Shown one piece after another: positions 7,410 through 22,400 of a DNA stretch of 64,000 nt. The notes beneath the pieces were generated by a model. That model saw nothing but the letters and a program-made list of their open reading frames with translations, did not search any database and was not told the DNA's origin. The stretch covers positions 958,986-1,022,985 of the forward strand of contig NZ_SJPM01000001.1 of assembly GCF_007859915.1 (NCBI RefSeq). Reading direction: 5' to 3'. Both the position numbers and the translations under genes were made by a program. This DNA comes from Neorhodopirellula pilleata. GTDB taxonomy: Bacteria > Planctomycetota > Planctomycetia > Pirellulales > Pirellulaceae. Numbering within the stretch: position 1 is the stretch's first letter; every line of letters starts with the position of its first letter.

Positions 7410-10400
7410 TTAGAACAGGTATTGTTCGTCGCCTTCTCGTCGGCGTACTAAGAGGTAGTCGTCGGATTCGCTGAAGAATGCATCGACTCCTCGTCCTCCG
7501 TCGAGTCGGTCTTTGGCCCCGTCGCCTTGGATCGATGCGGACAAGTCGGCGATCAAGTCGGCGAGACGATCGGCGACACTGTCGGTCGATCCGGACCAAC
7601 GGGTCAACAGCGAGTCCACGTCGGTCTTGCCGGGATCGGGGGTGAGTTCGTCACCGATGAGCAAGTCGTCGTCGTCACCGCCGGTCAAGCGGTCGGTTCC
7701 GAGTCCGCCGATCAGGATGTCGTTGCCGTTGTTACCTAATAGACGGTCCGCACCGGCGTCGCCTTGCAAGTAATCATTGGCACCGCCGCCGGTCAACTTG
7801 TCGTCGCCGTTTCCGCCGTACAGACGAACGGGAATCATCAGTTGGCGGTCGGTAGAGATATCGTCGTCGCCGTCGCCGCCGTAGACTTCGATACGACTGA
7901 TGTTGTCGTACGTCGTTCGGGTCCACTGGTTGAAATCGTTTCGGACGTGGACTTCGACTCGATTCGGTGCCCCTCGCAGCGCGACCAAACGGATGTCGTC
8001 GGCTTGGTCGGTTCCGCCGATGATCAAGATCCGCATACCGACGTTGGCCGGATCGTCGACCAAGGACGCGGAGCCAAATGTGAGCGGCAGGGTCGCATTG
8101 GCGAAACCGTGTTCGTTGTCCGTCATGGCGACGGAAACGTTGAACGTGCCGGCCGAGGGCGGCGTGAAGCGGAACGTGTCTCCCGAACCGCCGGCGATGA
8201 CTTTGCCGTCCGCATCGGTGACTTCCCAAACGAACGTGGCCGTGGCACTGATCGGCAAATCAGTAACGGAGACAAACAACTCGGTCACTTGTCCGACGAC
8301 GCCGATCGTGGTGGGAGGATCCAGTACGATTGTGCGGGCGACCGGCGTGGGCGGGTCGACGTTGCCGGTGTCTTCGGGTGTGGTACCCGCGTTGTCACCG
8401 ATGGACCAAGCCGAAGCATCGACCGAACCGACCGCGGCGTCGAGGAACAGACGTTGTTCGACGGCGGAACTGCCGGTGAAGCGGCGGTCGCCCAGTTCGT
8501 CGTCAAGATACCCACGAGGTTCGTCGGCTCCGTCGTCGTAGGCGCGGTCTTCGGCGGTGACCGATCGAATGTCATCGTCGCCGTTACCACCACGCAGGAT
8601 GTCGGCACCATCGCGTCCATTGAGTTGATCGTCGCCGGTTTGTCCGAGGAGCTCATCGGCACCGTCGCCGCCGTCGAGTTCGTCTTCGTTGGTGATCACG
8701 GTGACCTTGGCGAAGACAGGCTGGTCGAGCAAGCGTCGCAGCGAATCGTCACGGAAGCCGGTTTCGAATTCGACTCCGTCGAGGGTTTGGTAAACGGTCG
8801 GCGCGTCAGCGAACAACGGACTGACGATCGAGCCATGATCGCCCAACATCACGTCGTTTCCTTCGTCACCATCGAGTTCATCGTTGTTCAAGTCGAAAAC
8901 GCTATCGATTTCGCCGTGACGTTTGGCGGGCAACATGGTGTCGCCGATTTCAGAACGTAAACGAGCGGTGGTCGCGTCGGCCTCATAGCGTGCGGTCGTG
9001 GCCAAGCGTTCTTCGACGGAAAGTTCCGTCAAGAGGGCACGCAGGTGTCGTTCCAGTTCGCGTGTTTCCAGCGGCGTCGTCGGCGTGGTGCTGACCAGTG
9101 GCGTGACGAGGTAACCGTCGTCGCCGATCATGCTGTCGTTCCCGTCGCCGCCATGGAGTTCATCCAAATCCCATTGACGGTTGACACGCGGAACAAAGGC
9201 GATCCGATCAAGCGTGGGACGCAGCGACAGTTGTCGAACGACGTCGATCACGCGAGCGTCTCGGCGGGCGGCGAGGGCGGCTTCATTGGCGATTCCAGCC
9301 GTTCGCAAGGCGTCGTTGAGTAGGTCGGTTTCGGCTACGGTTAACCCCAGATCGACGGGCGTGCTGGGCAGATCGCTGGCGTTTCCGTTGACGATCGGCG
9401 CGATCATCGTGGCGTTGCCGCCGACGATTGTGTCGTTGCCTTCGTCGCCGAACAGGTCGTCTTCGTTGAGATTGAGAAGATGCAAGTAGACATGCTCGAT
9501 CGAATTGCCGCTGAGCACGGGTAGGCTCGGTCGCGTCGTCCTGGCATCATCGATCAGGACATCGATCACGCCCAAGTGAGCGACGCCCATCAAACCGATC
9601 GCGTCGACGGCGAGTGTTTCCAGATCGGCGAAATAACGCTGCAAAGCGAGGGCGTCGTCACTCGGGGATGTGATTCGTGGCAGGCGATAAACTCCATCGT
9701 CACCGGCGATCAAGTCGTTGCCGTCACCACCGGAAATCGTGTCCGCTCCGATTCGGATCTCGTTGGCTCCGATGTCGTCGCCGTTGATTTGTTTGCGAAC
9801 CAGTTGATGGTCCATCGCCATCGCGTCGAGGGCCGTCATGATGGTGGCCATGGCGTTTTCGACCGAGTCGATCGTGGCATCGAGTGTCGGCAAGCCGGTG
9901 CGCAGTTCATTGCTGATCAACAGGTTATCGCCGAAGAGCAAGTCGTCGTCGTCACCGCCGTTGAGGGAGTCGTTGCCTTGCAATTCACCGGCGTGGCCGA
10001 AGAAGTGCGGCAGGGCCAACAGCGAGGGCGCCAATCGGAAACCGTCTTCGGTCAAGATCGCGTCTTCGTTGGCCAGCGACTCGAGCACGGGATTGAGCGA
10101 CGAGACGCGATCCCAACGAGGCGGTTCGGAGACGAATCCGCCGACGCGTGCGACCATTTCCGCCGCGACGACGTGACCGTCGGGATGCAAGTCGAGTCGC
10201 AGCCCGGTCCAGTCGTCGGCGAGGGCGTCGACGCCGATCAATCGAATCGTGTCGAGCATCTGCGGCAGGTCGGTCCAGGCACTCGGCAAGTTGACACCTT
10301 GATCGCCGATCACGACGTCGTCGCCAGCGTCACCGCCGAGTGTGTCGTTGCCACGGTCGCCGATGATGACGTCGTTTCCGTCGCCGCCATTGACGATGTC

Positions 10401-13400
10401 ATCGTTGGCATCGAGCAAGTCGACAAGGATCGCGACGGTTTGCCATAACCCGGTTTGCGGGTCGTTGCTCTTTTGTCCGAGTCCCGTCGCCGCTGGCAGA
10501 TGAACGCCGGCGAACAGAATGCGGTCGGCGGCCAATAGTTGTGCCGCCAAGTCGGCCGGCGGGTTGTTCAAGTTGACCGGGTCGATCGGAATGATGTTGG
10601 TGACCGTTCCGATTTGCTCGGTGACCATGTCGCGGTGCCAAACGCCGTCGGCGTTGAGGCGTGGAGTACCTTCGGGCTGCGCCGAATCGGGACCGTGGAA
10701 GGCTCGCAGGATCTGACCGGCATCACCAAGAATAAAGTCTTGCCCGGCTTCGCCATGCAGGGTGTCGTTACCGATGCCGCCGATGATTTCGTCGGACTCA
10801 TCGCCACCGTGAATGGTGTCATTGCCGCGTTGACCGATGAGAATGTCTTGTGCGCCATCGCCGTACAGTTCGTCGTCGCCGCCGATCCCATCGCGATCGT
10901 CGTAAGCATTGATTTCGCGAATGACGATCGTTTCGAACGGTGCCATGTAGGTTTCCCAAGTGCCCAGTTGAACACTCAGCAGCGTTCGTTCGATCAAACC
11001 GTTGTCACCCAAGATGACGTCTTCGTCGTCGTCACCGTGGATCAAGTCGTTCGTATCGTCACCGAAGGGAACGTTGTGTCCGCCGACCAAGTCGTCTTGT
11101 CCGATGCCGCCGTTGATGATGTCGTAACCTTGGCCACCGAAGACAAAATCGTCGCCTTCGTCGCCGTTGATCACGTCATCACCGCCGCCGTCGGCACTGG
11201 TGATGAATCGGCTAATCACCCGTCGATCGACGGGGCGTCGGAAGTCGACTTCGGCGTGATCGCCCAGAATGATGTCGTGGCCTTCGTTGCCATGGAGCGT
11301 GTCGTTGAAGCTGCCGCCGATGATCGTATCGTTGTCTTCGCCGCCGTAGATAATGTCGGCACCGCCGATGGTCGGATCGATCGTGATGATCTGATCAAGC
11401 GTCGATAAATCACCGTCGAGACGATAGTCGATCGATCCGTTATCACCGAGCAGCACGTCCAAGCCGGCGTTGCCGTTGATCGTATCGTCGGCGGCCCCAC
11501 CGAGGACCACGTCATCACCACCGCCGGCGACGATCATGTCGTTACCACCGATCGCCGTGGCGGTCGTTTCGATGAAGATCAAATCGCCGGTCGCGTTGAA
11601 ATTAGCGATGCCGTTATCACCCAAGATCACGTCACGGGCGTCGCCGCCGGTGATGTTGTCGGCTCCGAAACCGCCCAAGAGAATGTTGGTCGAGTTGCCG
11701 GCGGTGATCGTGTCGTCGCCGCCTTGGTCGTGTACCGTCGTTTGCACGTCGGTGATGATGCCGGTCGTCGTGTCGAAGTTGGCAACACCTTCATCGCCGA
11801 GGATCAAGTCGGCGACGGTGTCACTGCCGGCGAGCAGGCGGTCGCCGCCCGCACCGCCGAGGATAATCTTGCGTCCGACGCCTGCGGTGATGAAGTCTTG
11901 GCCGCCGTTTTGCCAATCAATTGTTTCGGCGAGTTCGAGAATCCCGAGCCCCAAACCGACGGCGAGTCCGTCGGCGTGGAAGAATCTCAAGCGTCCGTTG
12001 TCACCGACGAGGATGTCCGATCCCGATTCTGGGTTCAATACTTGTTCGTCGCGACTGTGGTTGATGTAGTCGGTTCCGAAACCTCCGAAGATACGGTCGT
12101 CGCCATCGTCGCCGGTGATTTGATCGTCGCCGCCGACGTCGGTCGATTCGCTTTGCGCGGTCACGACGGCGCGGTTGGTCAACAACAACATCGCGAGCAC
12201 TTCGGGTGCGTCGTCGTCGGTTTCGGGCGTGTCGGTCCCGGTCGCCGCGATCACGGCTTCTTTGGTGATACTGCCGTGGTCACCGAAGATCAGATCGTTT
12301 CCGTCGTTGCCGAACAGATTGTCATCACCGCCGGTGATCGAATCGTAGTTCACCGCATAAGACAGGCCACCGACTTCGATCGAACGGAATGCGTCTTCTT
12401 GTTCGGTCGTCAATACGACGGGCGCGACAACGATGTCGAGTACCTTGAGGGCCCGATCGAATCGCGTGGTCAGGTCGGCATTGAGTCCTGAGTCGCCCAT
12501 GATTTGGTCGTCACCGCCACGGCCGAATATGGTGTCATTGCCGCCACCGCCGAGCAACAAATCGTCGCCGTCGCCGCCGTCGATCGTGTCATCGCCCAAG
12601 CCACCGTAAACGGTCACGCCGAACGTCGACGTGATGTTGAACACGTCGTCACCATAGTGGTCGTAAGCGATCGAATTGCCGCTGCCGATGCCGGCGATGC
12701 CGGTGTAACGGAAGCCGTCCTGGAACGTATCGCCGAGCAGAATCAACGGCGCGTCGACGTCATTTTCGATCAACAGATCACCATCCACACCGAGTGGTTG
12801 TAGCACATCGTCGATGGTCGCTTGGGTAACGTTGAAAATGTCTCCACCACGAACGCCGTCGTTGGTGTTGCCGCCACCGTGAACGACGGTCATCGTGCCT
12901 GGTGTGGTCGAGGTGATGTTGATCGTATCGTCACCGCTGCCCAACATGACTTCGACAACTTCCAAATCGACGTAACTGATCCCGGCCGGCACGATCGTGT
13001 CGGGATCGCCGCCTTCGCCTTCGACGACGACGACCTGGGTACCCATACCCAGTCCACTGATCCGTCCGGCGGACATGTCGACGGTGTCGTCGGTGACGCT
13101 GCCATCGTTGAAGACCAGCAACGTATCGGTTTGGACGTTCTCATTGGTCGGATCTTCTTGGTCGGGCAAAACGCCTGCAGTCTCGCCGGGCAGCATGATT
13201 GCGACAGTAATGACTTGGTTCCCCGAGGATCCTTGGCCGCCACGGATCGTGATCGGTCCCTGCATCGCGGACAGCAGGTGCCCGGCATAAGCGAATTGTT
13301 TGGTCGGTTGACCGACCGGTTGGAAAGTCGGATCGGCGGCGACATCCACGGTCACCGGCAACCACCAATTCGTCGCGTCGAACTCGATGTAGTCGGGCCC

Positions 13401-16400
13401 GCCGTCGACACCAGCGATGATCCGTGAGGGTACGGCGTTGGAGGTCAAGATGGTTTGTCCGTCTTGCAGCAACGGGATGCGAACGATCGCATCGGTCGCG
13501 ACGCCACCGGCCGGGATCTCGGGAGCTTTGGTCAAGCGGATCGTGTAGCTGTCGGTGACGTCGCCGTTCTTGGAGACGATCGTTTCTCCGTCGCTTTGTT
13601 CGATGAACGCGCCCGCGGTTTCGTCGTCGTGAATGTCGACATTGACGGTCGGGCCGGTCGTGTTGAGTAGGTACTCCGCCGGGCCGCTCTGAATCGTGTG
13701 CGTGACGACCCGAGTCATGAAGTTCTCTTTCACGCCATCGTTGTTGGCTCGCACCGTGACAACCTGAGGCGTGTTCCAATTGCTCGCGTCGAACGTCAAC
13801 GTCGTGATCGGATTGCCGAGCGAATCAAAGAACTCCAATTCGGAACCGTCTTGGCCGAGTTCGATCGTCACTTCGGACGAGTTGCCTGGACCCTCCGGTG
13901 CCAACAGATCGGGACGTTGAGGCTCGGTGGTCAACTGGACCGTGTAGGTGTCGTCGATCCGTGTGGTTGCGTCGCCTTCCAAGACCGTCGTGTCGACGGT
14001 TTCTTGGATGATCAAACCGCCGATGTCGTTATCAAACACCTTCACCTGAACGTCTTGCAACGGCATGCGGAAGAAGTCCGGATGGGTCGACAGCACCGAG
14101 TGGCTGATTTGACTCAGCCGTTCGCCTTCGATCGCCAGGTCCGACTTGCCACGGACGAGGACTTCGTGAGTCGCCTTCCAGGTACCGTCGCTACTTCCAT
14201 CAAAGACCACGACGGCCGAGGGAACCCAGGTGGTTCCGCCATCGGTCGAGATCTCGAGCGATTCGCCTTGGCGTCCTTGTTCGTCACGGTTGCCCGTTGA
14301 GGCGACGGCGGCCGAGATCGTCACATAGACGAACTGGTTTCGATAGTCGTATGCCCCGACACCGGTTTTTTGCCGATCGATGACCATTTGAATCGTGTAG
14401 GAATCGATCGCGTCGGCGGGCGTCAAGGAATCCTCGATCACGACCGTGGAGCCGCCCGATTGAGTGATCGTGATCGCACCGGCGACGGTACTAGCGGTGA
14501 CGCCGCTGCCTCCGCCGCTACCGGCGACGGTCACGTTGACGCCCGGAACGATCGCCCCGTCATATTCCTCGTCGACGTCGCTCTCGCTGCTGTGATTGAT
14601 CACGGCACTGTTGCCACGATTGTCGGTCGAGACAATGTCCGTCACGACGTCGCCGCCGATAGTGATCGTGTCGCTACCGAGCCCGCCGATGATCGTGTAC
14701 GAAACACCCGCCCGGGTGCCGAGGACATAGAACGTGTCGTCGCCTTCGAGGCCATCGACTTCGATGGCTTCTTCGACACCGTCGACCGTGACGTTCAACC
14801 CGGCTCCGAAGACGCCGTCTTCGGTCAACACGAACGAGTCGGGGCCTTCGGTTCCCACGGCCGTGACCGTGTCGGTGCCGTCGCCGCCGTTGATGCTGAC
14901 CGGGGCGTTGATGTTGTATTCGATCTCGTCATCGCCTTCGCCGCCTTCGACCGTCGTTTTGCCTTCGATCAAGAATGCGCGGATCAAGAACTTGTCGTTG
15001 CCGCCTTCGCCTTCGAGCCGAATCGCCGCCTTGTTGCTGAAGACGGTGAACAGGTCAGCCCCGTTTCCGCCATAGATCACCATCGGCATCGAGATGCCGT
15101 AGCTCAAGAAGCTTCCGTTGGCGAGTTGTTGGGTTCCGATCGAATCGTCTGGTCCGAGATCGCCGCTGACGTCGGGATCGAACCCGAACACTTGCCCGAT
15201 TTGGAACGAGTCGTCTCCTTCGCCGCCGTCGAGCGTCGTGATGACGGAATTGTCATCGCTAACAAAACTGTCGTTGCCCCCGAGAGAGTTGACTCGCAGA
15301 CGCCCGTTGATCGCGTCGGTGTAGTCGATGCGTTCATAGGTCGACTTCAATCCGTCTTGGTCGTCCGGTTCGGTGGGGTCTTCTTGCAAGAGAGCCAGGA
15401 AGTTGGTTCGCAACAGGAAGAGATCTCGTTCGGCGGTACCAAGAACCAAGATGCGATCGGCTCCGTCATCGGCGTCGCCGGTGTCGTCGACGGAGATACG
15501 TTCATCGCCTTCGCCGTCGAGTGTAATGTTGATGACGTCAGTGCGTCCGCGACCGTCGATGTAGTAGCGATTGGTCGCCAAGTGTTCGATGAACATCGTG
15601 TCTTCGTCTTTGCCGCCAAAGATCCGCGTGATCGGTGCGGCGATGTTGGACAACACGTACACCAACGCGCCGGTGTTGTCGTCAATGTCGCGAACATCCA
15701 CATCAGCGTGATCGATGTCGTTGTAATCGGCTCGGATTTCGACTTCACGATGAACATCAATCGTCGGATGATCGTTCGGTCCGCCGCTGGTCCGAATCAT
15801 CACATCATCGCCGACATGCAAGATCAAGTTGCCTTCCGTATCGGGCGCTCCGTCGGCGACATCAACCGTGATGCTCGATTGGGTATCGATCAATAAATCC
15901 TGCCCGGTCGACGCCAAATCAGGCAGCGTGATGCGAACGTCGCCACCATCGGTGTTGACGATCGTGCCGATGACCAGCGAACCGGCGATGTCACTGACAT
16001 AGATCCCGTCGGTCGCGGACGCATTGAGTCGTTCGGTTGGATCGGCGGGAACGGGGTCGGTATCGGGCCGGGTCACGTCCACCACCACGTTGTAGGTGGC
16101 TCGTGAATTGATTTCCAAATCGTTGGAGCTCGTTCCAATGCTTCCCGAGTTTCCGTCTCCATCGCCAGCAGTCAAGTTGACCGTGTTGCCGGTCACGTTG
16201 ATGAGTGAATCATCGTTGACATCAAGCAAACCGCCAACGCCGACCAAGGTCACGTTCGCGTTCAAACTGGTGATCGTATCGATCAGCATATCGCCGGTCG
16301 TCTCGGTCAACCAAATCGACGATTCCGCTTCGGCGTTCACGCTTCCTGGGACAGGCGTATTGATGTCGGCCGTGTACGAGGTGTCGATCAAGATCGGCTT

Positions 16401-19400
16401 GATCGCCGTTCCGATCGTGGAATTGGCGACGCCGCGGGTGTCGATGACGAGATGACGGGTTTGGACGTGCGGATCGCCGGCCAAGTCGTCGTCGGTGTTG
16501 AGCAATCGCCCGTCAATCACGGAGCCTTGCGTGAGCAGGGTCGTGGTCGCCGAATTGGCCAGCAATTCGACCAACTTCAGTTCACCCAGGATATCGAACT
16601 GGGCGATCGTGCCGTCGATGTTCAGACGACCGATTTGGGTGGCGATGTCATTGCGAACATACACATTGCCCTGAACATCACCGAAGATGTTATCGCTGAC
16701 GCGGAAGTCAACCGGCGCGAGAGCGGTGCCCACATTCCCACCAATGAGTAGTTCGATCGTGTCGGACTTGACGTTCCAATCGGTCGGTTGTCCGTTGCCG
16801 AATTGTTCGAACAACGATCCCGTGGCGACCAGTCGCACGGCGTCGTTGGATTCCAGTTTGCCGATCGTCAAATCGCCGTCGGTGACCGTGATGTCGATCA
16901 GGCTATTGGAGAACGCTCGCGAAACGGTGAGGTCATTGAAATTGAATAGCGTGCCGTTGATCGTTTCCGAACCGGAACCTTGAATGACGCGGAACGCACC
17001 GTCGACGCTTCCCGAAAGTTCACCAAGGGTGCTGACCAAGACGCGGAACGGATCGTTTTCGCCGGCCGTGGTTCGCAGGTTGACGGCGCTAATGCTGACG
17101 TCGCCGCCGGCGATGACGGCGGCGTCACCGTGCAGGTTATCGATCAAGCCGTCGTCGGACGAGACGCGGACGTTTCCGCCGGTGTGAATTTGTTGCACGT
17201 ACAGGTCGTTGGTCCCGTAGAGGGCCACGTCGCCTTCGGCCAAGACCAAGATGTTCCCGGTCGTGGCATCGGAGTCCACCGTCACGGTGATGGTTTCCAC
17301 GTTCACGTCGTCGACGATTTGCGCCGTCATTCGCTCGGGCGTTCGGTTGTCGGCGACCCACGCTCCGGCGCTCATGTCTTGGGCGAACGGTGTCGTGATC
17401 ACGCTGCTGATCGCTTCCCAACGATCGGTGTCGGAGAAATCTTCGGTGGCGAATTCGATCCGTTCGGAATAGTTCTCGCGAGTTTCTTGGGCTTCCCCTG
17501 GGGTCATACCCGTCGTATCGGTTTCCGTATCGAGGACGAGGAAACGATAAAACTGAACGGTCCCGTCGTCGTCCAAGTCGGTCTGCATTCGAACGATCTG
17601 TGAATGCCGAACGATGGACGCGGTATCGAGCCGATTGTCAAAGTTTGGCGTGACCGGCGTGGTGGTGAAGTTCTTGGTTTCGACGTCAGGGGTTCGCAAC
17701 GTCCATCGCGACGTGTCGTTGAAGTCTTCGCTCGACAGTTCAACCACGACGGCGGGATCCCCGTCGGCGACACCGATGAACTCGAAGACGCCATAGTTGT
17801 CCGGGTCGTCTTCGTTGAGGACGTGGTCGCCATGAGCGAGCGTGACGCTGGAGATGTTCTCAGTGACACCGTCGTCGTTCGTGTCGACGATGTTCCTCAG
17901 AACGATGCGACGCCACTTACCGGCATCGCTAAAGTCGTCGTTGTCGAAGTCGTAGGTCGAGACCGTATCGCCGAGGTATTCGTAGGTGACATAGTGAACC
18001 CCGATGATGTCGTCGACTTGCGTTCGCGATAGGAACGAACGGTTTTCGGTCCACAGGTCGACGGCGTCTTGGTATTCGGCCGCGAGCAGTTGCGGCGGGT
18101 CTTGCGTGTCCATGAAGTCGAGTTCACTGGGCAGCGCCAAACCGTTCTCCAGATCGAACGAGCGGACTTCGGAAAGTTGTCCCAAACGACCGGTCGGCGG
18201 ATTGACCGCGTCGTCGGTATCGCAGATGTGCAGTTCGATGACATTGGCTTGAATGTTCAAGGTCTCGCCGGTCGCGGCAGCCGAACCGTTGTTGATCTGA
18301 TCGACCAACGGGAATAAGGCCCGCGTCAAGGTTCCCGACAGAGGGCTGGCGAATCGATCTTGAGGGATCACTCGATCTTCACGTCGGGTTTGACGATCAT
18401 CGGGCAACCCGCCGACACCTTCAGGATTGACTTCGGGGATCAAGATGACCTTGTTCGGGTCGTAGGTGACACCGATTTCAGCGGCCGTCAAATCGAAATC
18501 TTCGTTCGGGTCGTGCCCGTCGGGGGCGGGACCGGCGTCGGTCGTGTAGTCGAACGTGACGAACGACAACGGCGACAAATCGCCGGGAGAGTTGTAGAAA
18601 TCAACCAACGCCCCACGTCGATAGATCGGCGGGTCGGGGTTATCCGGGTCCATGAAGTCGTAGTCGGCGTCGAAGTGCGTCGGGATAATCGCGGCATCGG
18701 CACGCGAAGTCGCCAGACGGAACGAAGTATCGCTGTCCTTGACGACGTAGAAGATTTGTCCGTCACTGACGCCGAGTTGCATCGGACGTTCACCGAGATA
18801 CTGACGCAGTTCGCCGCCGTCGTTGGTGACGAAGTCGCCCGGCAGGATTTGCAAACTCTCGCCGAACCGCATCTCGGACGTGTTCGTTTGCACGCGGATT
18901 TCGACATAGTTGTCTTCGTCGGTGAAGTCGATCTCGTGAACGTTCACGTTGATCGCATTCTCGCCGATGTATTGATACTGTTCACCGGCTTGGTTGGTGA
19001 TCACGTTGCCGGTCTGCAAGAGAACGTTCTGGGGTGATGCCGGATCGTTGTCTTCGACGATGACGGATTGAAGGGTCCAGTCGATCGGATCGAGCGTCAC
19101 GGAATCGGCAATACCGGCATTGGGGCCGACGTCACCGACAAAGCCCGAGGCGAAACTGAGCGAGATCTCGTCGCCTGTTTCGAGACCGTGAGGCGTACCG
19201 GTTGTGATCGTGCTCGTCGCCAGATCGATGCCGGCGAGGCCGTTGATCGTCGACGCCACCCCATCGACGATTTGTCGTTGGGTTTCTCGCCAATAGCGAT
19301 GGTAATTGTTGGTCAGACGCGATTGATCGTTGATCATCGACTGTTCAACGGTATCACGCGCGTTGCGTCCGGTGATGGCGAGTTGTTCGTCGAGTTCGGC

Positions 19401-22400
19401 GATCTCTTCGGGGGTCGGGCCGGCGAAGGTTTCGACGATGCCGTCGCGGATATCGCCGTTGTTAGTAGCCAGGAACACGCCGCCGGTGAGTGAGCGGACG
19501 GCGATGCCGACCAACTCTTCGATCGGTTGGCCCGGTTCGATTTGGCTGTTGTAGTATTCCGGCGAACTGAGGATTAAATCACCGGCGGTTTCTTGGATGT
19601 AGATGTCCGTTTCGGCGAACGCGGCGAGTCCTCCGGTATCGGCGACGCCCGCTTGATCGCCGAAGCGATTGCTATCGATGCGGACCGGATCGGTGGCGCT
19701 GCCGATGCCGCCGATGCGAGTGCGGATCTCGACTTTGTCACCCCGGACGTGCCAACTGTCGGCACCAAAGACGCTCGGTTCCCGTTCGGCGTCGGGCTTA
19801 ACGACGACTCCGTTGGCGGCGGTGATGAAGACGTCGCCGTCGGCGTCGATGCGATCGATCGTGATCACACCGGGGTCTTCTTCGACGACGACGCTCGAAC
19901 CGGACATCGGATCAAAGAACGCGGAGAAACCCATCATCGGCAACGGTTCGCCCGAGGGTCCGCCGACGGCGTTCGGGTCGGTCGGCGGATTGGGACCGAT
20001 GGTGTTGTCGCCGGGTGATGCGAGTGATTGATCGTTGTAGCTGAAGCTGGTTTGCTTTTGCGCCGTCGTGGTGTTGGTGATCCCGTCGATGCGGACGGTT
20101 CCTCCAGCGCTAACGGTGATCGGGCCGTTATTGGTTTCGACGTTGACATTGATGTCGCCACCGGAATGCAGTTCCGGAGTGACGCCAAAGAAACCGATCG
20201 TGTCGGCACCGACGATATCTCCGTCGGAATGCAATACAACCGTGTTTCCCGCGTTGGGTAACGGGTTTCCGTTGGAATCGAGATTCCGTGGCAGACTGAT
20301 GTCGCCCTGCAGAATGATGTCGCCGACGCTATCGATCGAAACGTTGGAATGGGTCGCGCCACCGATGAACGAGATGGAGATCGCGTGATCCGCTTTGAGC
20401 GTTTGTGTGTAGTAGTCCGTCAAACCGGTGATCGTGGTGACTTCGGTGTGGATGGTTTTCTTACGCAACCAGCCACCACCGGTGGTCCAGCGACGACGAC
20501 GTTCACTTTGGTTGGCGAAGTCACTGCCGACGACGTTGGTCGGGAACAAACCTGCTGCGTTGCGTGAAGGCGGTGTCGAGGAAACGTCGTCCCATAGTCC
20601 GGCGTCGCCAAAGTTTTGGTTGGCGAGAACAAGTTCGGTCGCGGCACCTTTGTAACGGTAAAACCGAGTCGGCTGACCGTTGACGAGGCCATTGACAGCG
20701 TCATAAACGATATTGGTCGCGTCGATATCCACGGTGGTGTCGAACTCTTGCGTGTAAGTTACCGTGTAGGCTCGGTTCAACGCCGCGTTGACGTAGCCTG
20801 GGTCTCCGGGACGCAAGACGCTTTCGGATTTCAGTACCGGTTGTGAGTCACGGAAGTTATAGACTTCCCATTTGTAACTGGAGTCCTTGACGAGCATGTC
20901 GCCGAAGGAATTATCGCCGAACAGGTTGAACGATTTCTTTTCGAATTTGCGAACCGAAACCTTGGTTTTGTCTTGGCCTTCGATCCAAACGTATTGCAGG
21001 TTGGGGACTTCACCAATGTTGAATTGGTCAAATCGTCCAGGCACGTACCACATTTGCGTTGCCGTGTTCACGTCGCCGGCTGACGTGCTGGGATCATCCG
21101 GGGTTCGCGTACTGGCGCTGGTGTAGTTGATCCGCGCCAACGCATCGACACCCGCCGCACCGGCGGTTCCGCTTTCGAGGACGCCGGTAAAGTGTTCGGC
21201 ATGCATTGCACCATCGATCATCGAGTAGATCGTTTTCCGTAGCGTCGACGAATCGACCAGGATGATCTCGCCGGTTCGGTCGGTGGTCGTGTCGATCTCA
21301 TTGACGATGATCGAGTAGGGACTGTCGTTGTCGATCTGCACGCTGGCGTGACCGTGAGCGGCGACGAGTCGACCGTTGCCCGTGGACATCAATTGCCCGG
21401 CCAAAGTGATCCGTCCGCCGGTCGGCGCGATGCGATTGACGACGATCGCGTTCTTGGTCGCGTCAAAATAACCATCGACCGGGACTGACACTTCGCTATC
21501 GTTGTCGGTGAAGCGAATGCCGGGCAACGGACGTCCTTCCGAATCGGTAAGCGAATCGGTGGTCACGTTGCTGCGGAAGTTTTCGTCGATGTTCAGCTTG
21601 ATCGTATCGACACCACTTTGGATCAAACCGTTGACGTTGAGATAACGGGCGGTGATGGTGATCGCGCCCTGAGCGGTGATGGCCGCTTCGTCGCGTGCGA
21701 TGTTGCTGGCGAGACTTTGTCCCGCACCGGCGACGGGCCGAATCACAAACCGCGTTTGGTAGAGTCTCTGCGGGCTCCAAAAAATTTGGAAGAATCGATT
21801 GTTGCGGATGTGTTCGGGATACACGAATACGCGTGCGAACTCGAACGGCGGAATGACCGCGTCGGCACCGTCGGTGAACACACGCGATCGAGTATTCCCG
21901 GCGTCGTTGTACACCGACGAACGGAAGTATTGGTAATTCATGTACTGGCGAGGATCGCGATTGGTATGCAACCAATCCTGCGAGTTCAAATTGAAGTCGT
22001 TGCCCGCGTTGACCGTCACGGACGAACCGCGAATCTCGCCGCTGACATGGATGCTACCGTCGGCGTTGGAAACCAAGACGGTTCCGTTCTCGTTGATGAT
22101 GCTGCCGTTGATATACAGGTCGTCGGGTGCGCTGAATGAGATCGCTTCGTTGGTTGCGACGTTGACGTCGTTGGTCGGCGATAGAAGATCCGCATCTTCG
22201 GGCGAGATGACCTTGTTGACGACGCTGATCGTGCCGGTGCCGAATCCGTCGCCGTCTTCACTTCCTGATGCGAGCACGTTGTTGAAGTACACGTTGCCGG
22301 GCGTGAATTGTTTGAGTTCATCGTCGACAACCATCACGCGGCGGTTGTCACGAACGACGACGTCCCCGACGACAGGAATGAAAGGCGTGTTGTTGACAAT

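Noticed and set aside
14370..15896. 508-codon ORF on the + strand inside the giant gene, and many similar ones
   Set aside because: Antisense shadow of the giant gene: Asp/Val/Arg-rich translation that mirrors the codons of the opposite strand, no ribosome site, no domain.
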